From contig NZ_WJOK01000004.1 of NCBI RefSeq assembly GCF_009649785.1, forward strand, positions 124,001 to 188,000: 64,000 nucleotides of DNA, written 5' to 3'. The notes under the pieces were generated by a model, which saw only the letters and a list, made by a program, of their open reading frames with translations, had not been told where the DNA came from and did no database searches. The position numbers and the translations under genes are program-made. Positions 16,912 through 25,624 of the stretch are shown in pieces (positions within the stretch are counted from its first letter, which is position 1; every line of letters starts with the position of its first letter). Source of the stretch: Agrobacterium tumefaciens (GTDB lineage Bacteria > Pseudomonadota > Alphaproteobacteria > Rhizobiales > Rhizobiaceae).

Positions 16912-18573
16912 TTACGCCAGACGCCAGGTCGCAACGTTCCAGGTATCGATACGGTTATTGACGTTTGGCTTCACGTTTTCGACGCCCTGCTTGTGACCAC
17001 GCACTGTTGCGTACTGGAACAGTGGCAACAGCGGCAGTTCCTTGCGCATGATCTCCTGAATCTTCAGGTAGACGGCCTTGCGCTCCTCCGGCACGAAGAG
17101 ACTGCCGCCCTTGGCCAGAAGATCATCGACGTCCTTGTTGACGAACTGCCAGGTATTCTGGCCCGAGCCGCCTTTTGCAGCACTCGACGTCGAGCGGAAG
17201 AAGTCGGAGGTATCGGGATCCGGGCCGGTCAGGAAGTCGAGCCCGACGATAACCGAATCGAACTTCGACAGCATCCAGTAGTCACCCCACATGACAGCTG
17301 GCGGCAGGTTCGAAATGGTCATCTCCACGCCGATATCCTTGAAGGATTGCTGCATGTATTGCTGAACCTGTTCGCGGATGTGATTGCCCGCTGTCGTGGA
17401 GCAGGTGAAGGCGAGCTTCACGCCATCCTTGGCGCGTATGCCGTCCGCCCCGGGCGCCCAGCCCGCATCGTCGAGCAGCTTTTTAGCTTTCTCGATGGAA
17501 TATTCATGCTTGGGAAGATCTGGATTGTAATAGAAAGACTGCTGCGGAACGTAGCTTTCAGTGGGTGTGGGCAAACCGTAATAAAGTGCCTCGATGATCG
17601 ATTGTTTGTCGATCGCCGCATAAAGCGCCTCTCTTACCGCCGGCTCCTTGAACTGTGGACGTTCCATGTTGAACGAGAGGGATTCAATCGTCGAGCCCGG
17701 CACGACGTTGACCACCTTGCCGGCGAGATCCTTGGCCTCGTCATAATGGTCGGGTGTGATCCATTGCAGGCCCACCACGTCTATGTCGCCGGTCTTGAAC
17801 TGGGTGTACATCACATTCAGGTCGGGTACGTATTTGTAGACCAGACGCTCTATATGCGGGCCATCACCAAAATAATCGGTATTGGCGTCGAGCAGAATGT
17901 AGTCACCCGCAACCCGCTCCTTCCATTTGAATGCGCCCGTTCCGACCGGCGCGTTGTTATAGGCGGCGGTATTGCGGTCAGCTTCCGCACCTAGGAGGTG
18001 CTTCGGCGTAATAAATGTGGAAGCAAGGATCGAGGGATAGGGCGCGAATGGCTTTTCCATCTTCCAGGTAATTTCCGTCGGCGAAACCACGGTCAAATCC
18101 CTTACGAATTCGTGCCCGGTCTTGCGCCATGAACGGAAGTTGGGATCGACCAGAAGTTCAAGCGTGAACTTCACGTCTTCAGCGGTAAACGGCTTGCCGT
18201 CGTGCCATTTGACGTCGTCACGCAGCTTGACCTTCCAGTTGAGACCATCGGCGGAAATGCCGCCGTTTTCGACCGTCGGCACTTCGGCGGCGAGAGCTGC
18301 CACGAAGGCACCTTTCTCGTCGACATAAAACAGCGGGTCGAAGATGCTGAAATGGATGCCTTCGTCTACTTCAATATGCGGCATATGTGGATTGAACACG
18401 GTAGGCTCCTGCGAGAAGCCGACCGTGAGCTGGCCTTTGGCGGCCTTGTCCTGCGCCATGGCGCGGGAAAAACCCGGAAGACCGGAAAGGACGACGCCGG
18501 ATGCGCCGAGCGCCAAAAGGCCGAGTGCCTGGCGGCGGGTGGTATTGATAAGCGGCTTGTTCTGGTCGGACAT
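16912..18573 (-). CDS. periplasmic peptide/opine-type substrate-binding protein (SBP family 5)
   Basis: 553 residues. The N-terminus has a twin-arginine style signal (TTRRQALGLLALGASG with an Ala-x-Ala cut near residue 40), so export may be folded through Tat. The mature sequence follows DppA/OppA family 5: VKWHDGKPFTAEDVKFTLEL near residue 125 is typical. It delivers substrate to the DppB/DppC pair. The neighbouring amine oxidases point to an N-substituted amino acid, opine or small peptide as ligand. Confidence 0.92.
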   Translation of the reverse strand: MSDQNKPLINTTRRQALGLLALGASGVVLSGLPGFSRAMAQDKAAKGQLTVGFSQEPTVFNPHMPHIEVDEGIHFSIFDPLFYVDEKGAFVAALAAEVPTVENGGISADGLNWKVKLRDDVKWHDGKPFTAEDVKFTLELLVDPNFRSWRKTGHEFVRDLTVVSPTEITWKMEKPFAPYPSILASTFITPKHLLGAEADRNTAAYNNAPVGTGAFKWKERVAGDYILLDANTDYFGDGPHIERLVYKYVPDLNVMYTQFKTGDIDVVGLQWITPDHYDEAKDLAGKVVNVVPGSTIESLSFNMERPQFKEPAVREALYAAIDKQSIIEALYYGLPTPTESYVPQQSFYYNPDLPKHEYSIEKAKKLLDDAGWAPGADGIRAKDGVKLAFTCSTTAGNHIREQVQQYMQQSFKDIGVEMTISNLPPAVMWGDYWMLSKFDSVIVGLDFLTGPDPDTSDFFRSTSSAAKGGSGQNTWQFVNKDVDDLLAKGGSLFVPEERKAVYLKIQEIMRKELPLLPLFQYATVRGHKQGVENVKPNVNNRIDTWNVATWRLA

Positions 18574-18683
18574 TTTTTAGTTCCCCTTGATCCGATGGTT
18601 GAACACGACGATTATTTTTGCTTCCGCCTCTTTGGGCGGTACTACTCCCATCAGCAGTTGCCTGCCTCATGCGTCAAAAGGAT

Positions 18684-18702
18684 CGGCGGCACCTGACCGC
18701 CG
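18684..18702. other. intercistronic hairpin, possible weak terminator
   Basis: CGGCGG (18684-18689) pairs with CCGCCG (18697-18702) in the 140-base gap between the flavin oxidase and binding-protein genes. Read leftward the stem is followed by ATCCTTTTG, so it may attenuate transcription from the MarR-SDR-oxidase segment. Confidence 0.4.
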
Positions 18703-18713
18703 GGCTTCTCATT

Positions 18714-20045
18714 TCAAAAGCCGCTGACCAGCTCGATCTTCGAGCCGTCGCTGAAGCGGCTGAAACGGAAATCGCGACGATCGACAATCGGATTGCGGCC
18801 TGTGACGATATCAGCCATGAGTTTTCCAGCCGCCGGGCCGATGCCGAAACCATGGCCGGAAAAGCCGGTTGCAACATGAAAGCCCGGAATGGCGTCGATA
18901 TTGTCGATGACCGGAATAGCGTCAGGCGTCACATCGATCATGCCCGCCCAGCGCTGCGAAATTTCGGCCTTTTCGAAGACCGGGAAGGCTTTCTTCAGCT
19001 TGGCAAAGGCGCCGTCCGTCATGTCCATGGCCGGAACGGGATCGAGCACGCGATTATATTCGAAGGGCGAAGCCTCATCGAGCGCCCAGCGGCGCGGAAT
19101 GCGCCATTCATCGTAAAAGCGGCCAGTCAGGCGCAGGTCGAGCGAGCGCCACTCATGCCGCAGAGCCGGCAGGAATTTCAGTGCATAACGGAAAGATGCG
19201 GGCACGATGTCGACGATGTTCTGGAAGCCGTTAGCGATCGTATATCCGCCGTCGAGACGCTTGCGGATCGCAAAACCGTTCGACCAGATTGCCTCTTCCG
19301 GACCGCCTTCCAGCGGCTTTGTGCGCAGCACGGAATTCATGACCTTGAGCTGCGGCAGATCGAGACCGTTGTTGCCGAGAAACAGGCTGGACCACGCGCC
19401 ACCCGCCATGACCGCCGCCTTGCAGGCAATTTCACCGCGCTCTGTCACGACACCAGACACCTTGCCGCCGGAAAGCTGCAGACCGCGCACGGCGCATTCG
19501 GTCAGGATGAAGGCGCCGCGGTCGCGGGCAGCTTCCGCAATGGCAGGCGCGGCGCGCTGCGGCTCGGCCCGGCAATCACCGGCAGTATAGAGCGCACCGG
19601 CGACATCCATGTTGGAATGAGGATATTTCGCCTTGAATTCCTTTGCACTCAGCATGCGGCTTTCAATCTGGTAGCCTTCCAGATTGCGGTTCCAGCGTTC
19701 GTGCTCGGAAAATTCCTTTTCGTTTGCGCATGTAAAGACGATGCCGGAACGCTTAAAACCAGTCTCCCGCCCTGTACGACGATTGAGATCCGCCCAGATG
19801 CGCAGCGATTCTGCCATCAAGGGCACCTCGCGTGGATCGCGGCGGGAAATGCGCACCCAGCCCCAGTTGCGGCTCGACTGCTCGTGGCCGATACCGCCCT
19901 TTTCGCAAAGCGCAACACGCAGCCCCTGATCGACGAGTTCAAGCGCGGTGGAGGTGCCGATAATGCCGCCGCCAATGACGACGACATCGACTTCTTTCGG
20001 CAATTCCGCATCGCCATGGACGGGAACGACATAAGGACCGGGCAT
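18714..20045 (-). CDS. FAD-dependent oxidoreductase, sarcosine-oxidase-beta/DAO-like
   Basis: 443 residues. FAD site VDVVVIGGGIIGTSTALEL near residue 20, then HEQSSRNWGWVRISRRDPRE, and the C-terminal FHVATGFSGHGFGIGPAAGK (about 395-414), all hallmarks of sarcosine oxidase beta-type DAO enzymes. It would demethylate or deaminate a secondary amine. Start 20045 is one base after the SDR stop; the open frame beyond it is not family-like. No soxADG genes are nearby, so it acts alone or with the second DAO enzyme of the operon. Confidence 0.88.
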   Translation of the reverse strand: MPGPYVVPVHGDAELPKEVDVVVIGGGIIGTSTALELVDQGLRVALCEKGGIGHEQSSRNWGWVRISRRDPREVPLMAESLRIWADLNRRTGRETGFKRSGIVFTCANEKEFSEHERWNRNLEGYQIESRMLSAKEFKAKYPHSNMDVAGALYTAGDCRAEPQRAAPAIAEAARDRGAFILTECAVRGLQLSGGKVSGVVTERGEIACKAAVMAGGAWSSLFLGNNGLDLPQLKVMNSVLRTKPLEGGPEEAIWSNGFAIRKRLDGGYTIANGFQNIVDIVPASFRYALKFLPALRHEWRSLDLRLTGRFYDEWRIPRRWALDEASPFEYNRVLDPVPAMDMTDGAFAKLKKAFPVFEKAEISQRWAGMIDVTPDAIPVIDNIDAIPGFHVATGFSGHGFGIGPAAGKLMADIVTGRNPIVDRRDFRFSRFSDGSKIELVSGF

Positions 20046-20046
20046 G

Positions 20047-20760
20047 TCAGAAAAACTCCTCAAGCTGGCAATTGATGGCGAATTCGGCGACGGAAGCCTC
20101 ATTCGGTAAGGACAGCAGCATGGCAATGATGCGGGCAAGATCGGCGGGCTGGGTCATTTGATCCGCCGGCCGTTCGGATAAGGCGGTCGCCATATCGGTC
20201 GCAACGAAACCGGGGCATACGGCTGTTGCGCGCACGCCGCTTTCGAAGCCCGCCTGTCGGATGGCATGCGCAAGCGCGACCGCCGCAAATTTGGAGAGAG
20301 AATAGCTACCGGCAGATGCGGACTTCACCCGCTTGCCGGAGAGGGAAGCGAGGATGATGACCCGGCCACGACCGCTCTCGCTCAACGCCTCCCAGGCGGC
20401 TTTAACCAGCCTTCTCGGTGCCTTGACGTTGACCGCAAGCATGGCGTCGATGTCTTCGTCATCCGCTTCGATCACTGTCTTCGGTATCATGATGCCAGCA
20501 TTGGCCACGATAGCATCGATACGACCGAAATGCTGATACGCTTCATCGGCCCAGCGCTTCTCCGCACTCGCATCATTTGCGTCATAATGGGCAAGATGGA
20601 CCTGTCCCTCGTGACCCACAGCCCATTGCGGCAGCGACGGGCTGCGCATACCAAGCGATACCGACCAGCCTTCGCCAAGAAGAGTAGCAGCGATATGGTC
20701 GCCTATACCCCGGCTTGCACCGGATATGAGAGCAACGCGTTTTGTCGTTCGTTCCATCAT
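20047..20760 (-). CDS. short-chain dehydrogenase/reductase
   Basis: 237 residues, classical SDR size. The NAD(P) motif SGASRGIGDHIA is at about 15-26, the structural VANAG motif near 88, and the catalytic Ser and YSLSK (Tyr-x3-Lys) near 150. It would interconvert an alcohol and a carbonyl in the degradation of the imported amine. The ATG (20760, or 20757 just after) overlaps the MarR stop. Confidence 0.88.
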   Translation of the reverse strand: MMERTTKRVALISGASRGIGDHIAATLLGEGWSVSLGMRSPSLPQWAVGHEGQVHLAHYDANDASAEKRWADEAYQHFGRIDAIVANAGIMIPKTVIEADDEDIDAMLAVNVKAPRRLVKAAWEALSESGRGRVIILASLSGKRVKSASAGSYSLSKFAAVALAHAIRQAGFESGVRATAVCPGFVATDMATALSERPADQMTQPADLARIIAMLLSLPNEASVAEFAINCQLEEFF

Positions 20761-21242
20761 GCTAGCCCCACAATATGGCGGTAGGCGCGACGCAAAATGT
20801 CGATAACCTGCTTCTGCTCGTCTTCCGGGATGAAGCTGAAGAAATCGCGCGATTGCTGCGGAACGATCTCCCGGATTTTCGTTGCAAGTGCCGCTCCGGC
20901 TTCGGTGATGTAAAGCTCCTGGGCGCGGCTGTCCTCCTGCGACACTTCCCGGCGTATCAGATCGTGCGACACCATCTGGTCGATGATCCTGCCCATTGCA
21001 GACCGGTCCCGCATCGTCAGATGAGCTATCACTGAAGGACGGATACCCGGGTAGTCATCGACGAGCAGCAAAGTCGTGATCTTTCCAGTTCCCTTCGCCA
21101 CATCCAGCCCGTCCAGCCGGGCATCGAGATCGCGCGATACGGCAAGGTTGATCGTGCGGATGTAAAAGCTCAGCGTGTCTTCAAGCACGTCGAGATTGAT
21201 ATCAGTTGGCGATGTCGGCGGGTTTTCAGTTGGTTTGGACAT
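20757..21242 (-). CDS. MarR-family transcriptional regulator
   Basis: 161 residues from ATG 21242, which has GGAAACTCC before it. The winged helix region PSVIAHLTMRDRSAMGRIIDQMV (split in two by me for length at about 75-97) followed by LIRREVSQEDSRAQELYITEAG is the typical MarR recognition helix and wing. It heads the SDR-oxidase-transporter operon and overlaps the SDR start by ATGA, so it probably represses its own operon until the amine substrate binds. The open frame up to 21398 has no family character. Confidence 0.85.
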   Translation of the reverse strand: MSKPTENPPTSPTDINLDVLEDTLSFYIRTINLAVSRDLDARLDGLDVAKGTGKITTLLLVDDYPGIRPSVIAHLTMRDRSAMGRIIDQMVSHDLIRREVSQEDSRAQELYITEAGAALATKIREIVPQQSRDFFSFIPEDEQKQVIDILRRAYRHIVGLA

Positions 21243-21359
21243 GGAGTTTCCGTTCGAATGGTCAAAGATCGACATTGGCGCACACGCTTTCCCGGCGTGC
21301 CGCAGTGCAGGTTTTCGGCCATGTCGTATGTCAGTTTCGTGACTGAATGAAAGGATAAT

Positions 21360-21380
21360 TAGTAGACAAACGCAACTACT
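21360..21380. promoter_or_regulatory. candidate MarR operator in its own promoter
   Basis: AGTAG (21361-21365), ten bases, CTACT (21376-21380) form a dyad in an A+T-rich promoter-like stretch 118-138 bases before the MarR start. The left arm belongs to TAGTAGACA (21360-21368), a nonamer found again, inverted, before the ATPase gene at 23259-23267. Confidence 0.4.
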
Positions 21381-21443
21381 TTTTATTCCTGAAATCATAT
21401 TTTTATTATTTAAATCAGACCTTTAAAAGGAAAACCTCTCGCG

Positions 21444-21469
21444 CCGCCGGATCCACGATAATCCGGCGG
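21444..21469 (-). other. second hairpin downstream of double ATPase gene
   Basis: CCGCCGGAT (21444-21452) pairs with ATCCGGCGG (21461-21469), nine perfect pairs around eight bases. Read leftward a GGTTTTCC tract follows after ten bases. In tandem with the hairpin at 21500, it separates the ATPase transcript from the MarR promoter. Confidence 0.5.
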
Positions 21470-21499
21470 TGCAATCGGTCTTTGATGTCGCGCGATGCA

Positions 21500-21531
21500 A
21501 AGTCTGACGAGGTGTCCGGCTCGTCAGACTT
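21500..21531 (-). terminator. terminator-like hairpin after double ATPase gene
   Basis: AAGTCTGACGA (21500-21510) pairs over eleven bases with TCGTCAGACTT (21521-21531), starting six bases after the ATPase stop. Read leftward the stem is followed by TTTGC, a short U-run, so it probably ends the monocistronic ATPase message. Confidence 0.6.
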
Positions 21532-21536
21532 CGATG

Positions 21537-23183
21537 TTATGTGCCGACGGCAGTTGCCGCAGGTTCCCAGTCCGCACCGGGGATCGCAGCAACGAGTTTC
21601 CGGGTATAGGGATGGGCCGGCGACCGGAAGATTTTTGCCGGCGGCCCCTGTTCGACAACCGTTCCCTTGTGCATGACAAGCACATCGTCGCAAATCTGGC
21701 TTGCGACTCTCAAGTCATGGGTGATGAAGATCATCGCCACCTTCATTTCAGCCTGCACCCGCGCCAGAAGCTCCAGAACCTGCGCCTGTATGGAAACGTC
21801 GAGAGCAGACACGGCTTCGTCGGCCACAAGGACGACCGGGTCAAACATCAGTGCACGGGCGATGCCGATGCGCTGGCGTTGGCCGCCGGAGAATTCGTGC
21901 GGGTAACGGTCATAGGCCTGTTCATCCAGCCCCACGAGCTTCAGAATTCCCAGAGCCTTTATTCTCGCCTCATGCACAGCCATTCCGTGGGCAACGGGGC
22001 CGACCGTCAAGATCCTGCCGATCGTATGGCGGGGATTAAGCGACGCGAAAGGATCCTGAAAAATCATCTGGATATAGGGTCGCAACGATCGAAACGTCGT
22101 TTCGTCCATCGCTGCTATGTCACGGCCATCGAAGCATATTGAACCGCCATCCGCCTCCAGCAATTTCAGCAGGACACGCCCGAGCGAGGACTTGCCCGAC
22201 CCGCTTTCGCCAACGATACCAAGGGTCTGGCCCTTGTGAAGCTTGAAGCTGACACCATTGACCGCCTTGACGATACGGGCCTTGCGGAAAAACGAGCCGG
22301 AGCTGCGATATTCCTTCTCAAGATTTTCGACCTTGAGAACGACGGGAGCTTCTTCGCTGACTGAACGCTCAGTGCTCCGCATCCGCGGAACCGCAGCGAC
22401 AAGTCGCTGGGTATAGGGGTGGACGGGATTGACCAGAACCTGGTCCGCCCTTCCCTGCTCTACAAGATATCCCTTCTCCATCACCACGACGCGATCGGCA
22501 ATTTCGGCAACGACGCCGAAATCATGGGTGATGAACATGACGCTCATGTTCTTGCGCTTCTGTATCTTGCGGATGAGCTCAAGGATCTGCGCCTGGGTGG
22601 TAACGTCGAGAGCGGTTGTTGGCTCATCGGCAATCAGGACATCCGGATCGAGTGCCAGTGCCATGGCGATCATGACCCGCTGGCGTTGTCCGCCAGACAG
22701 ACGGAATGGATATTGCAGCCGCATCAGAGGTGGGTCGGGAAGACCGACTTCTTCAAGTAGATCCAGAACCTTGGTCTTGCGGGTTTCAGGCGTTCCATAG
22801 CCATGCGCTTCAAGCACTTCGGCAATCTGATCCCCGATTGTCATCAACGGATTGAGCGCGGAGAGCGGATCCTGGAAAATGATTGAGACCGCCTGACCAC
22901 GCAGCGGCCGGATTTTATCTTCCCTGGCCGCAAGTATGTCCATTCCCTTGAAATGGATTTCGCCGGAGCTGACTTTTATCACGGGCGACAACAGCCCCAT
23001 GATCGTGCTGGCAGTGACGGATTTGCCGGACCCGGATTCACCGATAATGCACAGGATTTCACCTGCGTGGAGGTCGAAAGAGATATTCTTGACCGCGTGG
23101 GTGCGCTCCATTCCCGGCGGAAGATCCACCGTGAGATTGCGAACGGACAGCACCACGTCGGCTGACGTGGTTGGATGCGACAT
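21537..23183 (-). CDS. oligopeptide-type ABC transporter, fused double ATP-binding protein (DppD-DppF type)
   Basis: 548 residues with two complete ATPase halves. The first has Walker A GESGSGKS at 48-55, signature LSGGQRQR and Walker B VLIADEP; the second repeats GESGSGKS near 340, FSGGQRQR and VLVADE. This fused DppD-DppF arrangement is common in rhizobial peptide-type importers. Start 23183 has AAGGGG seven bases upstream, next to an A-run. It has its own promoter and terminator, and no permease of its own; the SBP-DppB-DppC set at 14904-18573 lacks an ATPase, so they are the likely partners. Confidence 0.92.
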   Translation of the reverse strand: MSHPTTSADVVLSVRNLTVDLPPGMERTHAVKNISFDLHAGEILCIIGESGSGKSVTASTIMGLLSPVIKVSSGEIHFKGMDILAAREDKIRPLRGQAVSIIFQDPLSALNPLMTIGDQIAEVLEAHGYGTPETRKTKVLDLLEEVGLPDPPLMRLQYPFRLSGGQRQRVMIAMALALDPDVLIADEPTTALDVTTQAQILELIRKIQKRKNMSVMFITHDFGVVAEIADRVVVMEKGYLVEQGRADQVLVNPVHPYTQRLVAAVPRMRSTERSVSEEAPVVLKVENLEKEYRSSGSFFRKARIVKAVNGVSFKLHKGQTLGIVGESGSGKSSLGRVLLKLLEADGGSICFDGRDIAAMDETTFRSLRPYIQMIFQDPFASLNPRHTIGRILTVGPVAHGMAVHEARIKALGILKLVGLDEQAYDRYPHEFSGGQRQRIGIARALMFDPVVLVADEAVSALDVSIQAQVLELLARVQAEMKVAMIFITHDLRVASQICDDVLVMHKGTVVEQGPPAKIFRSPAHPYTRKLVAAIPGADWEPAATAVGT

Positions 23184-23251
23184 AAGTTCCCCTTTTTTTT
23201 TTGTAACTTTGTTCGCTTTGGCCGACGCTTCATACGTCGGAAACAATATGG

Positions 23252-23276
23252 TGGACTATGTCTACTATATTGTCCA
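23252..23276. promoter_or_regulatory. candidate MarR operator before the ATPase gene
   Basis: TGGAC (23252-23256) and GTCCA (23272-23276) are the ends of a 25-base imperfect palindrome whose half-site reads TGGACnATnT. Inside it is TGTCTACTA (23259-23267), the inverse of TAGTAGACA in the MarR promoter. It sits 69-93 bases before the ATPase start. Confidence 0.45.
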
Positions 23277-23351
23277 GTGAGTGGCGGTAGCCGAGACGGT
23301 CGATACCGGCACCACCTTGGCGCTGCCCAGCATTCTTGACCTTTATGATCT

Positions 23352-23436
23352 GCAAAATGCCAGGCGGTCCCGCTTGACGTTTGGTCAGGAGCGGACCCGG
23401 CGTTTTGCGTTTTGGGACAAGTTCTCCAACTGTCCC
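23352..23436 (+). other. two stacked hairpins in the leader of the unknown membrane protein gene
   Basis: GCAAAATGCC starting at 23352 pairs, with a few bulges, to the arm ending GGCGTTTTGC at 23408, an interrupted stem of about 20 bases. It is followed by GTTTTGGG and then by GGGACAAGTT (23414-23423) pairing with AACTGTCCC (23428-23436). The pair lies 80-160 bases before the GTG start of the next gene. It may be a terminator, a leader control element or a dispersed palindromic repeat; the 330-base gap holds nothing else recognisable. Confidence 0.45.
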
Positions 23437-23515
23437 GCTAGCGCCCACTTGCGGAGCAACTTTCGCGTGCTTAAAAGGCGTGCAGTTTCAAATCGCGTCG
23501 GAGAGGACCAATTTC

Positions 23516-25543
23516 GTGGAACAGGTAAATACCCAAACCGGTAAGGGCCGGACCAAAGCTTTATGGGCGGCGGTTGCGATTATTGCTGTTGCTGCTGCAG
23601 GCGTCATCGGGGGTAAGGCCTTCTACGAAGCAAAGGTCAGCGAACTCGTTGCTCGCACTGGCGCAACTGCCCGTTCCGTTGAGGTTGATTTCCTCGGGCA
23701 GATTCATATTCGCGAACTGGCCTTGCCGCTTGCCGATGGCAAGAACATCCGGATTGCAGCTATCGATGGACGTCCAAAATTTCCTTTCCTGGATGGCGCA
23801 CTGGAGCTGAACGACATCAATGCTGACGTGCCAACCGGCAAGATCTCGATGGCGCATGCGCGTGTCGAGAATGCCGCGTTCACAAAACCGGATGCGGCTG
23901 AAGTATCCGGAGACGGAAATGCCAACTCTTTGCCTAAGCGCATAGAGCGCTTTGCAGCAGAGCGTATTTCCACGCCTGAGATGACATTCACGCAGTCCAT
24001 CGCCACCACCGAGCAGAAGACTGTTTATAAGAACGTAGCCTTTTCGGACATCGCCAAAGGCCGGGTTGCCCGATATTCCATCGACAATGCCAGCTACGAC
24101 ATCCAGATGGATCTACCGGACAGCACTGGCGCGATGAAAAAGAAGCACTTGGTCGTATCAACCGGCGCCGTAGCCGGACAGGACTTCGATGCCGCTTACC
24201 TCGCAAGGCTCTATACGGAAAAAGCGGGTCCCGAAGATAAGGACGCAAAGCTTCTCTATGGCCCGCTTTCCGTCAGCAAAATCTCGTTCTCGGACGGAGA
24301 CGGTCATTTCACCTACGATGAAATACGCAGCGACGGCTTCAGCGCCCGCATGCCGGCCGAGCCGCTTCTGGAAACGATGAACGCGCTTTCGGCGGCCAAA
24401 AATACCGACGAGCTTTCACCTCAGGAACGCCAGGCAATTTTCGCCAAGGCCCTGTCCATTCTCGATATGATTGGCAAGAGCAACATGCAGTTGCTCGGGT
24501 TCAAGGCCGACGCGCCTGATGAAAGCGAAGGGGCTGCCGGTAAAAGGGTCAAGGTCGGCATTGATCGTATCGATATGCAGATGGACAGCCGTAAGCTCGA
24601 CTTCGGCCTGAATGGCATGTCGATCGGAAATGGCGTCGACATGATCGAAGTCGCCGAGGCAAGCCTCAAGGGCTTTGACTGGAGTTCCACAATCGAGAGT
24701 CTCTCCAAAATCGTCGGGCTTGACGACAAGCAGATCGAGACTTTCCCGTTTAATCACCTGATACCGGAACTGGGCACCGTCCGCGTCGGAGGCATCAATG
24801 TTGACGTCGCCGCCCCGGAACAGACAGACGACGAGACTGGTGAAAAGACGGAGGGCGTGCCTGAGCGCATCAAGTTCACGCTCAGGAATTTCGAGATGGG
24901 TCTGACAAAGCCCTTTAACGGCATACCCACAGATATCGTGATCAGGCAGGATGACCTTTCTCTTCCGATCCCGGAAGATTCGACCGAGGAAGTTTTTGTC
25001 GAAGCCCGCAAACTGGGTTTCGAGGCACTCGCCCTGTCTTATGCCCTTGCCGCCGGCTGGGATGAACCGAACAAGAACCTGGTGATCCGGGAAATCTCCA
25101 TGCGCGGCAAGGATATTGGCAGCGTCAATTTTTCCGGTCTGGCGAGCGGGTTCACGGAGGAGTTCTTCTCCTTCGACACCAATCGTACTCAGGCCGCCCT
25201 CCTGGGGCTCGCGGGTCGCGAGGTCAAGCTGACGATCAAGGACGAAGGCATGATGGCCAAGGCTATCAAGCTTTACGCTCTGCAAAACGACATGACCGAG
25301 GATCAAGTGCGCGGTGTTCTGACACTCGTGGCAAGCGCGGGGTTGCAGCAGATCGCAGCTGAACAGCCCAAACTCAAGAGTGCGGTGGACGCGTTGCTTC
25401 GCTTCATCAACAACCCAGGTACTCTTACGGTTACCGCCCGCTCCACTGGACCAAATGGCCTTGGTCTTTTTGATCTGGTTGCAGCGTCTGAAAACCCGAT
25501 GCTTCTTCTCGACAAGGTCGATATCCAGGCGACGGCCGAGTAA
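23516..25543 (+). CDS. large membrane-anchored protein of unknown function
   Basis: 675 residues from a GTG at 23516 with GAGAGG about 10 bases upstream; a frame open to 23381 runs through the hairpins and lacks a binding site. A short basic N-terminus is followed by one membrane span (about residues 15-37), then a long extracytoplasmic region with alternating beta-like segments and no Cys. Repeated phrases of the kind IRIDxMxM, VRVGGINVDV and IREISMRGKDIGSVNFSG suggest a beta-rich AsmA/DUF945-like fold, which I infer only from the pattern. It is monocistronic. Function unknown; an envelope role is likely. Confidence 0.75.
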   Translation: MEQVNTQTGKGRTKALWAAVAIIAVAAAGVIGGKAFYEAKVSELVARTGATARSVEVDFLGQIHIRELALPLADGKNIRIAAIDGRPKFPFLDGALELNDINADVPTGKISMAHARVENAAFTKPDAAEVSGDGNANSLPKRIERFAAERISTPEMTFTQSIATTEQKTVYKNVAFSDIAKGRVARYSIDNASYDIQMDLPDSTGAMKKKHLVVSTGAVAGQDFDAAYLARLYTEKAGPEDKDAKLLYGPLSVSKISFSDGDGHFTYDEIRSDGFSARMPAEPLLETMNALSAAKNTDELSPQERQAIFAKALSILDMIGKSNMQLLGFKADAPDESEGAAGKRVKVGIDRIDMQMDSRKLDFGLNGMSIGNGVDMIEVAEASLKGFDWSSTIESLSKIVGLDDKQIETFPFNHLIPELGTVRVGGINVDVAAPEQTDDETGEKTEGVPERIKFTLRNFEMGLTKPFNGIPTDIVIRQDDLSLPIPEDSTEEVFVEARKLGFEALALSYALAAGWDEPNKNLVIREISMRGKDIGSVNFSGLASGFTEEFFSFDTNRTQAALLGLAGREVKLTIKDEGMMAKAIKLYALQNDMTEDQVRGVLTLVASAGLQQIAAEQPKLKSAVDALLRFINNPGTLTVTARSTGPNGLGLFDLVAASENPMLLLDKVDIQATAE

Positions 25544-25624
25544 GTCGTCCGATCGCACCCCCAAACGGTTCAAGCTCCGGTTCTCGGAGCTTGAACGCAC
25601 CGGGCGCGGACCTTCTAGCAAAGC

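Noticed and set aside
24416-25621. 401-codon minus-strand open frame opposite the unknown membrane protein
   Set aside because: The plus-strand frame has a membrane anchor, a ribosome site and balanced composition; the minus frame is rich in Arg/His/Leu without motif.
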